DNA from: Candidatus Zixiibacteriota bacterium
GTDB taxonomy: Bacteria; Zixibacteria; MSB-5A5; SM23-73-2
Direction: 5' to 3'
Assembly: GCA_030615745.1 (NCBI GenBank)
Contig: JAUWYR010000020.1
Coordinates: 1-41,678 of the forward strand
DNA length: 41,678 nt
The translations under genes and the position numbers were made by a program. The notes below the pieces were generated by a model. That model worked only from the letters and a program-made list of their open reading frames with translations, was not told the origin of the DNA and did not search any database. This document shows, piece by piece, positions 1 through 9,642 of this stretch; the first letter of the stretch is position 1, and the number at the start of each line of letters is the position of its first letter.

Positions 1-3000
1 TCAAAAGTGGTAACTGAGGGAGACACTTTAGAGTTCAGAATCCATGCTACTGATCCTGATGGAACAATTCCGACTTTGGACACTGCCAATGTTCCTTTGA
101 ATGCGACATTTGTTGACTCAGGTAATGGAGCTGGTTCGTTCCTCTTCACCCCGAATTATAATCAATCTGGAATATATAATGTTACCTTCATAGCTTCAGA
201 TGGGAGTTTAGCTGATTCAGAGATTGTGGAGATCACAGTAAATGAGGTTGGTAATCATGCACCAGTATTGGATTCGATTGGGGATAAGAGTGTGGTGGAG
301 GAGCAAAGTCTGGTGTTTAGAGTGCACGCAGAAGATATAGATTTAGACTCAATCATCTTAAGCGCTGAGAATATACCTACAAATGGGACTTTCACCGATT
401 CCGGGAATGGAGCAGGATCTTTCGAATTCTATCCGGATTATAACCAGGCAGGCATATATAGTGTAACATTTATCGCTTCGGATGGGGCTTTAGCGGACTC
501 TGAGGTGGTTCAAATAACGGTTGACGAAGTGGGGAATCAAGCGCCGGTTCTGGATTCCATTGGTCCACAGTTTCTCTATGAGGGGGACAGCTTAACTCTG
601 TTGATAAGCGCTACTGATCCGGATGGACCTCCACCTATTTTAGGTATAAATAATCAGCCTACAAACTCAAGCTTCATTGACAGCGGAAACGGAAAGGGAG
701 TCTTTAACTTCAAGCCGGACTTTTACCAGGCTGGTATAGAATCGGTTACCTTTATCGCAACCGAGGATACCACCAATCCCTTATCCGATTTCGAGATAGT
801 AGCCATCACCATCTGGGATGTTAATCAGCCACCTTATATAGACTCCATAGGTCCAAAAAATGTGGTGGCTGGAGATACATTGGAAATAAGAGTTGCTGGT
901 CATGATCCAACTGACCCAGATGGTGGACCTTTATATTTGACTGCTATTGGACTACCTCAAAACTCAACTTTCCATGATAGTGGAGGAGGTGTGGGTGGAT
1001 TCATATTCACACCGGATGAGAGTCAGGTTGGAATGGATACAGTGAACTTTTATTGCACAGATGCAGAAGATCCGCCTCTAACTGGCTCAGAGACTATGAT
1101 TATCACCATCAATGAGGGACCCAATAGAGCACCGGTATTAGAGCCTATTGGTTTCAAGACCGTAACCGAGGCGGAGACTTTAAGCTTTGTTGTTTCTGCA
1201 TCAGATCCTGATGGGACCATACCTATTCTTTATACCAGTCAGCCTTTACCACGGAATGCAGTTTTTGTTGACAGTGGAAATGGAAGAGGCTCTTTCGTTT
1301 TTACACCCGATTATGCTCAGCAGGGATTAAAAGAGGTAACTTTCTATGCCAGTGATGGTGAGCTAATAGATTATGAGGATGTTATTATCCAGGTTATAGA
1401 TGCTGGAAATCAAAAGCCGATTTTGGATTCAATTGGACCAAAAAGCGTGACTGAAGCAGATACCCTTATCTTTTTAGTAAGCGCAGTTGACCCAGACAGC
1501 ACCATTCCATATTTGAGCGTAGATAGTTTGCCTATAAACGCAAGCTTTGAGGATAGTGGCAATGGTCGTGGAGTCTTCATCTTCACCCCAGTTTATGTGC
1601 AGTCCGGGGTTTATAATCTCAATTTCATAGCCTCGGACGGTGAGCTGGCGGATTCTGAGTTTGTGGCGATAACTGTGGTCGAGGCAGGTAATCAGATGCC
1701 GGTTTTGTCACCTGTAGACTCTCAAGTAGTAGCAGAAGATGGAAATTTAACTTTTGTAATAACTGCGGTAGACCCTGATAGCACAATACCAACACTGAAA
1801 GCGAATAATCTGCCAGATAACGCAACATTTACGGATAATCTGGACGGAACTGGAAGTTTTGAGTTCAACCCGGATTATTTCCAGGCAGGTGTTTACACTG
1901 TGATTTTCGAAGCAGTGGATGCAGAAGATACACTTTTTATTGATAGTCTGAGTGTTCAGATCACAGTTACCAATGTTAATCGCTTACCCCAGATCCAACA
2001 CATTCCGGCTCAAACTGTCTATGAGGGAGATACTTTGGTCTTTAACGTTTACGCGACCGACCCAGATTTAACTATACCTATTCTGGATTACGGTCCGAAG
2101 TGGCCAAATACAGCCTTTGTTGATAGCGGAAATGGAGTGGGGACTTTTACCTTCTATCCTGATTTTTCCCAAGCTGGATACTATTATGTGATCTTTGTCG
2201 CTGTTGATGCTGAGTATCCGGAAACGACTTATAAACAGGTGCAGATATCGGTCTATGATGTACCTCAACCGCCATCTTTGTTGCCCATTCCCGATACCTT
2301 GGTAACGGAGGGAGATACCCTTATTCTGACAATCTGGTCCACAGATCCGGATAGTGTGCCTCCTACATTAACTGCTCTTGAAATACCTTTAAATTCTCAG
2401 TTTGTTGATAACGAAGATTGGAGTGGAACTTTCACCTTTATGCCAAACTACGTTCAGGCAGACACTTACTGGATAACTTTTGTTGCCACAGATCCTACTT
2501 CCTTAACCGATTCGCAAGAGATTCAGATAATGGTCTTGGATGCTGGGAATCAACCACCTGAAATAATTCCAATAGATAGTCAATATATTGCAGGAGTTGA
2601 AAGATTGCTTTCTTTCACTATCCCGGCAACTGATCCAGATAGCACCATCCCAAGCTTTACCTCAGGTCCTTTACCAGCCAATGCAGATTTATACGATAGC
2701 GGAAATGGAACTGCTTTGTTCACCTTTGTTCCAGATAGTACTCAGGCAGATTCTGTCTACGAGATAATGTTTATAGCTTCGGATGGAGAATTGGCTGACA
2801 GCTTTGCTGTAAGCGTCCAAGTAATCGCTTACATCCGAGGAGACGCCAACTTCGATGGAGTTCTGAATCTTGGTGATGTAATTTATTTGGCTAATTATCT
2901 TTTGAAAGGAGGTCCTGAACCCTATCCTATGGAAGCTGGCGATGTAAACGCTGATGGAAATATTAATCTTGGTGATGTTGTATATCTGGCAAACTATTTG

Positions 3001-3087
3001 CTCAAAGGTGGACCCGCCCCTCCTTTGGCTCGTTTTTCTATCTCAAAAAGGCTTTTGAGGATAGGCTCTATTATCGAGAAAAATTGA
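1..3087 (+). CDS. Secreted Ig/cadherin-like repeat protein with C-terminal dockerin (5' partial)
   Basis: The reading frame is open from the first base, and the residues before the first GTG (S-K-V-V-T-E-G-D) match the start of a repeat, so the gene begins upstream of the window. About ten repeats of roughly 95 residues follow one another. Each has an E-G-D-T-L-x-F strand, a DPDGTIP turn, a DSGNGxGxFxFxPDY segment, a VTFIASDG strand and a GNxAPVLDSIG linker; this resembles bacterial cadherin/Ig-like (Big) folds. The last ~75 residues are a dockerin-like pair (about 2836-3030) with two D-x-N-x-D-G-x-x-N-L-G-D calcium loops and GGPEP/GGPAP ends, then a basic tail. Likely an exported or surface-attached adhesive protein; ligand unknown. 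There is no T9SS tail, so the dockerin is the only visible attachment module. Confidence is high for repeats and dockerin, low for function. Confidence 0.85.
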   Translation, partial: SKVVTEGDTLEFRIHATDPDGTIPTLDTANVPLNATFVDSGNGAGSFLFTPNYNQSGIYNVTFIASDGSLADSEIVEITVNEVGNHAPVLDSIGDKSVVEEQSLVFRVHAEDIDLDSIILSAENIPTNGTFTDSGNGAGSFEFYPDYNQAGIYSVTFIASDGALADSEVVQITVDEVGNQAPVLDSIGPQFLYEGDSLTLLISATDPDGPPPILGINNQPTNSSFIDSGNGKGVFNFKPDFYQAGIESVTFIATEDTTNPLSDFEIVAITIWDVNQPPYIDSIGPKNVVAGDTLEIRVAGHDPTDPDGGPLYLTAIGLPQNSTFHDSGGGVGGFIFTPDESQVGMDTVNFYCTDAEDPPLTGSETMIITINEGPNRAPVLEPIGFKTVTEAETLSFVVSASDPDGTIPILYTSQPLPRNAVFVDSGNGRGSFVFTPDYAQQGLKEVTFYASDGELIDYEDVIIQVIDAGNQKPILDSIGPKSVTEADTLIFLVSAVDPDSTIPYLSVDSLPINASFEDSGNGRGVFIFTPVYVQSGVYNLNFIASDGELADSEFVAITVVEAGNQMPVLSPVDSQVVAEDGNLTFVITAVDPDSTIPTLKANNLPDNATFTDNLDGTGSFEFNPDYFQAGVYTVIFEAVDAEDTLFIDSLSVQITVTNVNRLPQIQHIPAQTVYEGDTLVFNVYATDPDLTIPILDYGPKWPNTAFVDSGNGVGTFTFYPDFSQAGYYYVIFVAVDAEYPETTYKQVQISVYDVPQPPSLLPIPDTLVTEGDTLILTIWSTDPDSVPPTLTALEIPLNSQFVDNEDWSGTFTFMPNYVQADTYWITFVATDPTSLTDSQEIQIMVLDAGNQPPEIIPIDSQYIAGVERLLSFTIPATDPDSTIPSFTSGPLPANADLYDSGNGTALFTFVPDSTQADSVYEIMFIASDGELADSFAVSVQVIAYIRGDANFDGVLNLGDVIYLANYLLKGGPEPYPMEAGDVNADGNINLGDVVYLANYLLKGGPAPPLARFSISKRLLRIGSIIEKN

Positions 3088-3569
3088 GATGATCGGCTTA
3101 AACCTTTCTCTTTTGGTTAAAAACTCCGTTTATTTGACGATATAGTTATTCAGAAACTTTTTATAAGTCTTTATCACACAAAAGAAAAGAAAGAAGCAAA
3201 AATTACTCTTAAAAATATAAAAAAACACTTGACAAAAATAGGTTTTGTCTTTATTTTATCTATGGTTAAAATAGTTTTAATGAAAGATTTTTCTGGAGAC
3301 TTAGCGAAAGAAAACACAAAATTTTTCTCTCGGTTTGATTTTAAGAGATTGATTGACTTGCAGTCAATTTTTTTCAGAGAAAAAAGAATCTTTAACTTTA
3401 ATTAACCAGTGAAAGGTGGTGAGGCCTGAGGTTTGAAAAGGTTTTAGTTTAAAATTCTAAAAAAATTTTAATGAGAGGAGGTGAGTTCAAAACAGGAGGG
3501 AAAATTAAATCTGGGATAGGGGTCGAGTAAACCTTAGTTTTGTAGTAACCTAACAGAAAGGAGTAAAAG
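3088..3569 (+). other. Long intergenic leader with Shine-Dalgarno-like motifs
   Basis: No gene is seen here. A promoter lies at 3229-3257, so the next mRNA would carry a leader of about 300 nt. The leader contains two strong ribosome-binding-like strings, AAAGGTGGTGAGG near 3412 and GAGGAGGTGAG near 3475. The second is followed only by a 12-codon GTG frame (3481-3519). The real start of the next gene has its own AAAGGAG. The extra sites may be standby sites, a leader peptide, or mRNA stability elements. Confidence 0.45.
3229..3257 (+). promoter_or_regulatory. Sigma-70-type promoter for the 3570 gene
   Basis: TTGACA at 3229-3234, a 17-bp spacer and TATTTT at 3252-3257. The -35 is perfect and the spacing optimal. 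Three other + strand genes in this window have the same TTGACAAAA start. Confidence 0.65.
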
Positions 3570-6500
3570 ATGGCAAAAAAATTTTTGTTAGTCTTCGCTT
3601 TGTTGGCGGCTTTTTCGATTTTGGTTTTCGGTTTTGCCTTTGCGGATAAATCTGCTGTTCCGAAATCTGAACTTTTGAAGCCGATTGATTTAGCACCGGA
3701 GGATTATGTTTCGCAGTATTTGCTCAAGCCGGTAAGGGGTTATGTTCCAAGTTTAGCTCCTACTGCAAATGACGCTGTTGTGGGCACCAGCTGGTATGAC
3801 CAGCAGCACAATGCGGCTATGCCAAAGATGATAGCCAACGATTATCAGGGCGGAGACAAGGGACAGCACTTCACCTGGATGCGCTGGCCTACAGCTCCTG
3901 AAGCCAATCGGTATGTAGATTACAGGTATAACGATACAGGTGGTAATTGGAAGAACAAGGTTGTAGTTGATGGTGGTGTTTTTAATGCAGGATATTGTGG
4001 TCTGGATGTTTTCTTGAACAGTTATGCGGCTGTGATTTATCATACTTCTGGGAGGCAAACTCCTGACCCAACAGGACACATAAGGAGAGCTAAGATTGCC
4101 ATAGATAAGGGTTTGACTCCAGGTGCAGGGACTTTTTGGCGATATGATATACCTGATTCTACAGAGACGATGGGGGAGGCGGGGATGTGGCCTCATGGAG
4201 ACGTAGATGCCTGTGGTAATATTCATGTTATATCAATGGAGGGTGCAACTGCAGCCGGAAGATCTCCTTTAGGCTATATTCGTTGTACTCCGCAAGGGGA
4301 TCTTTTAAAATGTGAGGGTCCTGGAGTTGGACCTTACTATGTTACCGCAGGTGAGATGTATCACCCTGATTCAAACATGATATCTTATCTCGACCATACT
4401 GGATCTATAGCCTATATTGTGGTAGCAGACCCGAATTCTCAGAAGGTGGCTTTGGCCTGGACCAAGTGGACTGAGAACTATCCTGATCCTGATGACAGCA
4501 CTCTTTACCAAACTGCCCAGGATGTCTGGTATCTTGAGTCGACCAATTGTGGAAATGACTGGATTTTAGCAGATAGCTTTCCAGTAGATTTTACCTATAC
4601 CAATATCACCGAATGGGAGCCTGGTGAGCCTTACAGGACTTATGCTGATATAGCGGGTGTTTATGATTTAGTGGGCGATCTTCACCTTTTCTGGAATGCT
4701 CATTATCTGAAGGAGGCGACTGATGAATATGACGCTTATGATGTTTCTCTGATGCACTGGAGTCCGAATGTGGAGCAGGTATGTCCTGGTGGTTATGAAG
4801 TGAAGTATAGTGTGGTCTCAGCTGTTAAGAACGAGCCAACTGAGATAGGTCTTTGGGCTTGGAACAGGACTTTGGGCAAGATGAGCGCAGGTGTTGGGAT
4901 TTCTGGGTCAGCAAAAGCGGGCTGGCTATTCTTGGTGTGGCAACAGCTTGCCGAGGAGCCCGATATGTCTCTTACTGAGAATAGCAATGGAGAGATTTAT
5001 TTCGGCTTTTCCACCAACCGTGGTGTTTCCTGGTCTGCGCCCAGAAACCTGACCAACACATCTTCTCCTGATTGCGATGCTGGTGATTGTGAGTCTGATG
5101 GCTGGCCATCCTTAGCAACCCGGGTGGATAGCTTTGCGCATATCCAGTATGTAGTGGATAGGGATGCTGGTATATGTGTTCAGAGTGAGGGAACTTATAC
5201 AGAGAATTACGTTATGTATAAGCGTTATAGAGTGGATACTTTGGTTGCGGTTGCTGCACCACGGGCAGATTGGTCTCCAAAGGGAGATTTGGTTAAGCCC
5301 TGGCTTCAGGTTCCTAATGGTGGTGCAAAGACTTGTACCTTGTCGATAACAAATGTTGGAACTGCTACCTTAACTGGTAATTTGAGCGAAGATGCTGATT
5401 GGTTTAGTCTAAGTCCTACAAGCTTTTCTAAGCCAGAGGGTCCTTGTCCGTCATTCATTGAGGTAGATATCAATGCTTCTGCTTATTCTGATACTTTCTT
5501 GTGTGATACGATCACTGTGACCACTAATGACATTAATTTCGATGTGAGAGTGAATGTTGTGGTCGCGGATGAGTATTGGAGTCCAGAGTGGGTGACGATT
5601 GACAATGGAGCCTTCGTGTTAGATCACTCCAACGTTGGTAATTTCGGTCATCAGAAAGAGAAGAAAGGGTTCTATGTTAAAGCGGATTCGTTCGCTGCTA
5701 TTTACGATGGTTCTATGATTTGTGGCATTGACCATACGACCTATGGAAAAAAAGTTGCAAGATGGATATTTGATTCGAGATATATGCTGGGTGAAAGTGC
5801 TCCGGTTGTAGATACTTTTCCTGGGGTGAAGACTATAAGGTTTTCAAGTCAGTATGCTCCGCTTAATCCTCTTCCTCCTGATGATTGGTATTGGTGGTTC
5901 CCCACCTTCTGGTATGAATGGTGGTTGTCGTTCATTGTTAGTACCCCGCGTTCAATAGGATTCATTGAGATAATTCATTTTGATATTTTCTGGAATGACT
6001 TCCCTATTTGGTGGTCTGGGACGCAGTCGGAGACAACAAATCCTGATATGTATGTTGGAATGGCGATAGATTTTGACCTTCCTTCAGATACTGGTAATGT
6101 GTTGAATACTCCGGGCTATGATGAGGTTTTGAACTTGATCTATGTGCAAGGTTTAGGAGATAGTGTTACTGCTGCCGGTAACAGGCTTGACTCTTTGTAT
6201 ACTGGTATAGCTTTCGTCCCTAATTTGGAGAACACGTATGATGATATTCATGGTGGTCATATTCTTCCTAATGATATCTATGTATATCCAGATGGAGGTT
6301 ATCGGGATGATTCGCTTTACAATGTGATGTCAACACCTGGGTTTTCTGTTCGTGACCCAGAAGGACCACGTACAGTTGACCAGAACTGTGTGATGACTTT
6401 CGCCCATGTTCCTGCGGGTTATCTTGACCTAAATGAGGTGGAAGTAACCATAGTCATTGCTGTATCTACTGGGGGATTAGATGACCTGAAAGATATGGTC

Positions 6501-6728
6501 AGAATGATCAAGTGTGGTAATGCTGATGAGGATATAAATGGTGCAGTCAACTTAGCGGATGTTATCACAATAGCTAACTATCTTATCAAAGGTGGAGATG
6601 AACCGTGGCTTTATATGTCCGATGTGAATGGCGACTGTGCAGTTAACTTAGGAGATGTGGTCTATCTGGCAAATTATTTGATTAAAGGTGGACCTGCCCC
6701 TCATTGTGATTGCGCAGAGCTGGATTGA
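3570..6728 (+). CDS. Secreted propeller-like protein with BACON-like domain and C-terminal dockerin
   Basis: 1052 residues. The N-terminus is a clear signal peptide (MAKK, then a hydrophobic stretch, cleavage near FAFA-DKS at about residue 25). Residues ~60-560 have the look of a beta-propeller of the BNR/sialidase type, including F-G-F-S-T-N-R-G-V-S-W-S near residue 478, an Asp-box-like string. Residues ~566-665 resemble a BACON/Ig-like domain (ITNVGTATLTGNLSEDADW, then LSP). A 300-residue aromatic-rich segment of unknown type follows. Residues ~980-1047 are a dockerin pair with N-L-A-D-V and N-L-G-D-V loops, nearly the same as the dockerin of the preceding gene. AAAGGAG sits upstream of the ATG. 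Own promoter and a strong terminator make it monocistronic. Probably an exported surface protein; enzymatic activity cannot be claimed. Confidence 0.88.
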   Translation: MAKKFLLVFALLAAFSILVFGFAFADKSAVPKSELLKPIDLAPEDYVSQYLLKPVRGYVPSLAPTANDAVVGTSWYDQQHNAAMPKMIANDYQGGDKGQHFTWMRWPTAPEANRYVDYRYNDTGGNWKNKVVVDGGVFNAGYCGLDVFLNSYAAVIYHTSGRQTPDPTGHIRRAKIAIDKGLTPGAGTFWRYDIPDSTETMGEAGMWPHGDVDACGNIHVISMEGATAAGRSPLGYIRCTPQGDLLKCEGPGVGPYYVTAGEMYHPDSNMISYLDHTGSIAYIVVADPNSQKVALAWTKWTENYPDPDDSTLYQTAQDVWYLESTNCGNDWILADSFPVDFTYTNITEWEPGEPYRTYADIAGVYDLVGDLHLFWNAHYLKEATDEYDAYDVSLMHWSPNVEQVCPGGYEVKYSVVSAVKNEPTEIGLWAWNRTLGKMSAGVGISGSAKAGWLFLVWQQLAEEPDMSLTENSNGEIYFGFSTNRGVSWSAPRNLTNTSSPDCDAGDCESDGWPSLATRVDSFAHIQYVVDRDAGICVQSEGTYTENYVMYKRYRVDTLVAVAAPRADWSPKGDLVKPWLQVPNGGAKTCTLSITNVGTATLTGNLSEDADWFSLSPTSFSKPEGPCPSFIEVDINASAYSDTFLCDTITVTTNDINFDVRVNVVVADEYWSPEWVTIDNGAFVLDHSNVGNFGHQKEKKGFYVKADSFAAIYDGSMICGIDHTTYGKKVARWIFDSRYMLGESAPVVDTFPGVKTIRFSSQYAPLNPLPPDDWYWWFPTFWYEWWLSFIVSTPRSIGFIEIIHFDIFWNDFPIWWSGTQSETTNPDMYVGMAIDFDLPSDTGNVLNTPGYDEVLNLIYVQGLGDSVTAAGNRLDSLYTGIAFVPNLENTYDDIHGGHILPNDIYVYPDGGYRDDSLYNVMSTPGFSVRDPEGPRTVDQNCVMTFAHVPAGYLDLNEVEVTIVIAVSTGGLDDLKDMVRMIKCGNADEDINGAVNLADVITIANYLIKGGDEPWLYMSDVNGDCAVNLGDVVYLANYLIKGGPAPHCDCAELD

Positions 6729-6751
6729 GCTTGATACTCTGAGTGGCTTAG

Positions 6752-6790
6752 TTATGGGATAGGGGGTTTTCCCCTATCCCATAATTTTTT
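6752..6790 (+). terminator. Rho-independent terminator
   Basis: A 14-bp perfect stem (6752-6765 with 6771-6784, core GGGATAGGGG) with a 5-nt loop, followed by TTTTTT. It lies 23 nt after the stop of the dockerin gene. Confidence 0.93.
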
Positions 6791-7123
6791 AGAAAAGGTG
6801 CTGGGGAAAAGTGAGGGGAGGGGGTTTTTTTAAATCTTTTTTATTTCTAAGAAATATTTTAATGGTGAAAAATTGCGACCTCCAGGCAGGAGGTCTTCTT
6901 AACTCCTTTGAACAATTATTAATTAAATTCAAGCCAGGGATAGGCCAGAATCTATTTTAACTGATATTTTTGCTTGGCTAAGACCAATATCTTCTCTTTT
7001 GATAAGCCTGACCTAAGATATTATCAGATAAAAAGATATATCCTTTTTTCTCAGGTGAACTTCCACTCTCGCAAGGTTTTCTTGGATTCTTCGATATAAG
7101 CAAATTGATTTTTAAACCGGTCG
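6791..7123. other. Gene-free spacer with one small hairpin
   Basis: No convincing reading frame in either direction. A 7-bp hairpin GACCTCC-N5-GGAGGTC lies at 6877-6895 without a good U-run. The spacer ends in an intact terminator (7124-7168) that has no visible gene in front of it. Confidence 0.4.
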
Positions 7124-7168
7124 AAATCAGGCGAATCTTTTAAAGATTTGCCTGATTTTTTATTTTTT
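7124..7168 (+). terminator. Orphan rho-independent terminator
   Basis: AAATCAGGC (7124-7132) pairs with GCCTGATTT (7150-7158), with a second inner pairing of AATCTTT with AAAGATT. TTTTTATTTTTT follows. It lies over 330 nt past the previous terminator and upstream of the next promoter, so it may end an unannotated small RNA or act as a transcriptional insulator. Confidence 0.7.
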
Positions 7169-7218
7169 GAGATTTTATTGTCTCATAAACTTTTTATTTC
7201 AAAAAATAAATTTTTTTA

Positions 7219-7247
7219 TTGACAAAAAAATTTCATTTTGTTATATA
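7219..7247 (+). promoter_or_regulatory. Sigma-70-type promoter for the 7426 gene
   Basis: TTGACA at 7219-7224, a 17-bp spacer and TATATA at 7242-7247 (TATATT at 7244 is an alternative). It predicts a leader of about 170 nt. Confidence 0.65.
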
Positions 7248-7425
7248 TTCTAAATCTGGAGTTGGAGATTATATGTCTTTGTTTGAAATTATTCTCAAGG
7301 AAGTGATATAGGAAAACTTTTGATGGAGATAATTTGTAAGTTTGAGAATCAAAAGAATAAGAAAAAACAATCTTGGCATTTATAAATAAAGGAGAACTAA
7401 TAATTTTAACTTAGAGGAGTAAGGG

Positions 7426-9462
7426 ATGAAAAAAGTATTTTTAGTATTCATTTTAAATTTAGCCATCTTTATAATGGGGCTTAATTTTGCATTAGCTCAA
7501 GATCCCAATGACCCTGGTTTCCCTGATACAGTATGGATATCACAAGTTCTTATGAGCGAGACAGTTGACCCCCTTGGATGGCCCAAGCAATTTGCGGTTA
7601 AGTGCAGTATTTTCACAGATGAAGGATTAGCAGGAATAGCTATTCCTATAAGTTTCTATCACTCTCAAAATCTCGATATTTTAGTGGATACAATGTTCTG
7701 GTCTGAGTGGGTAGACGATGCAAAACCTGATATAGAGGGACTTCAGGCGCAAAATGATTCTGTGGCAAGTCCGGATTTTATTGCCAAAGGGTTTCTTGGA
7801 AGTGCTGTTTGGTTTAGGGATAGTCTGCCATCAAGCAGGGACCTTTTATTCACTGTATATTTTAACGAAGACCTTTTCAGTGTCATTAATTGGGATACAA
7901 CCAGAGGAATAGTGCTCGACACTTTGACCTTTTACCCAGGTGGAATGCCTCTCCACTTTGTTACCCCCTCTGCTGAGATATTCGTTCCAATTTTTAAATA
8001 TGGTGCTATTGGAGGCGTGGTGACTATAACCGGCAGGATGTATAAACCAGATGGTGTAACTCCAGATAGCGGAGCAAAAGTATTTTTCAAGGGCAAAGAT
8101 ATATTGCGGATATCTGGAGAAGATACACTCTTTTCGGAGGGAAGAAAAGGTGTGGTCAAAACCGATGCTTCTGGAAATTACCAGATTTTGGTGGGGAAAG
8201 ATGCTTATTGGTGTGTGTTCAGGGATACCAGTACTCAAATGATAAAAGATACAAACGCTTATTGTTTTGACAGCTTGACAACTGATACTTCTTATATTGA
8301 TTTTTATGGAGAATATCTTCCTGGTCAGGGAACTGTGATAAGCGGGATATGTTACAAAACTCCTCCTACTCCTGATGAAAATAAAGAAGTATACTTAGAT
8401 GGTGACCTAAATGATTTTACCACTACAAATAGTTCAGGATATTACGAATTCAATGTTAAGAAGGGTGGCAACTATTGTGTTAGAGTAAAGTCCGATGCCG
8501 AAGCTTGTGATAGCACTTATGCTTATATCTTTAATTCATTGATGGATGATACTTTTTACAATGACTTCAAAGGAGATAAGCCTGGTGGATGGGTATTTAT
8601 ATCTGGGACTACCTGGAGAACCCCGCCAGAATCTTTGCCAGAACAAAAGGTTTATTTAACTGGCTTGGTTAGAAGTGGAGTGAGTGTTGCTGAGAGCACT
8701 ATCTCTGATACCTTAGGTAATTATAAATTCAGGATGGTAGAACGTGGTAGTAAATACTATGTATTTATGGATACCACCGGAGGTTTGGACACAGCTTATA
8801 ATGCTTACTTTTTTAAAAGGCCAAAGGTTGACGTATCGTATATTGACTTTGTTGATAGTATACCAGGTGCCCGGGCTAAAATAAGTGGTTTCGTTTATCA
8901 TTCTCATGATGGAGTGCCCTGGGAGAATGCGTCAGTTTATTTGTATGGATATGACTTAAATAATGTGGTATTTAGGAAAGATACTACTTTTACGAATTCA
9001 TTGGGAAATTATGAGTTTAATAATGTGTTGATGGGTTTAAAATACTGTGTCTTTATTGATATTAGCGGTGGAATGGACTCCACAAACTCTTACTGCTTCG
9101 ACTCTTTAGTAACTGACACCGCAAATAATAACTTTATTGCTCCAGGTGTTGATGTTGAAGAGGAATCAAAGGAAGCTGTTCCAGAGCATTTCGCTTTGTT
9201 CCAGAACTATCCTAATCCATTTAATCCTTATACTTTGATAAGATTTGCTCTTCCTGAGGATTGTGAGGTGAAGCTTGAAATTTACAATATCTTAGGGCAG
9301 AAAGTAAGAACTCTTGTGGATGGCTTTTTCACAAAAGGAATTCAGGAAGTGGTTTGGGATGGTAAAAACCAGAAAGGGAGAGAAGTGGCAAGCGGTATTT
9401 ATTTCTACAGGATTAAAACTAAAAAATACACTGAGATCAAAAAGATGGTTTTATTGAGATAA
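7426..9462 (+). CDS. T9SS-sorted secreted protein with cohesin-like module and four repeats
   Basis: 678 residues. Signal peptide 1-24 (ending ALA-QDPNDP). Residues ~35-190 form a beta-rich module with LAGIAIPISFYHSQNLDILVD and a later LLFTVYFN strand, similar in pattern to cohesin-type domains (inference only). Residues ~195-580 hold four repeats of about 85-105 residues that resemble carboxypeptidase-regulatory-like beta-sandwiches. Each starts I-S-G-x-x-Y and ends N-x-Y-x-F-x-S-L-x-x-D-T-x-x-x-D-F. Residues ~589-678 are a T9SS type A sorting domain with FQNYPNPFNP, YNILGQKVRTL, GKNQKGREVASGIYFYR and KKMVLLR. The protein is therefore predicted to cross the outer membrane by type IX secretion. 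An ATG with GAGGAGT upstream starts it. The next gene is a paralogue, and the two are probably co-transcribed. Ligand and function unknown. Confidence 0.88.
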   Translation: MKKVFLVFILNLAIFIMGLNFALAQDPNDPGFPDTVWISQVLMSETVDPLGWPKQFAVKCSIFTDEGLAGIAIPISFYHSQNLDILVDTMFWSEWVDDAKPDIEGLQAQNDSVASPDFIAKGFLGSAVWFRDSLPSSRDLLFTVYFNEDLFSVINWDTTRGIVLDTLTFYPGGMPLHFVTPSAEIFVPIFKYGAIGGVVTITGRMYKPDGVTPDSGAKVFFKGKDILRISGEDTLFSEGRKGVVKTDASGNYQILVGKDAYWCVFRDTSTQMIKDTNAYCFDSLTTDTSYIDFYGEYLPGQGTVISGICYKTPPTPDENKEVYLDGDLNDFTTTNSSGYYEFNVKKGGNYCVRVKSDAEACDSTYAYIFNSLMDDTFYNDFKGDKPGGWVFISGTTWRTPPESLPEQKVYLTGLVRSGVSVAESTISDTLGNYKFRMVERGSKYYVFMDTTGGLDTAYNAYFFKRPKVDVSYIDFVDSIPGARAKISGFVYHSHDGVPWENASVYLYGYDLNNVVFRKDTTFTNSLGNYEFNNVLMGLKYCVFIDISGGMDSTNSYCFDSLVTDTANNNFIAPGVDVEEESKEAVPEHFALFQNYPNPFNPYTLIRFALPEDCEVKLEIYNILGQKVRTLVDGFFTKGIQEVVWDGKNQKGREVASGIYFYRIKTKKYTEIKKMVLLR

Positions 9463-9483
9463 GAAATCTCAGTTTATTTTTTC
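9455..9483 (+). terminator. Weak hairpin at the end of the 7426 gene
   Basis: TGAGAT-N5-ATCTCA overlaps the stop codon and is followed by GTTTATTTTTTC. The stem is only 6 bp and AT-rich, so it would attenuate rather than fully end transcription into the paralogue downstream. Confidence 0.35.
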
Positions 9484-9492
9484 TAATTGGTT

Positions 9493-9565
9493 AAAGGAGG
9501 TGATGAGAACAGACAAATTTAAAATCAGTTTTTATAAAACAGAGGAGGAGGGTTTATCGAATTAA
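9493..9565 (+). promoter_or_regulatory. Leader with near-perfect anti-SD match and 20-codon frame
   Basis: AAAGGAGGTGAT at 9493-9504 complements the 3' end of 16S rRNA over about 11 nt. An ATG inside it (9503) opens a 20-residue frame ending at 9565, but the distance to the SD core is too short for ordinary initiation. A second GAGGAGGAGG lies at about 9544. The true gene starts 78 nt further on. It resembles the leader of the 3570 gene. Possible leader peptide or ribosome standby site. Confidence 0.35.
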
Positions 9566-9642
9566 ATAGTTTTAAAAACATAAGAACTAATCCCTCCTAA
9601 GCGGTTCATAAATCGTTTAACTTTTAAACTGAGGGGTGAAAA

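Noticed and set aside
1-2830. Tandem DNA repeat or CRISPR at the left end
   Set aside because: The periodicity is that of protein domains of about 95 residues inside one open frame.
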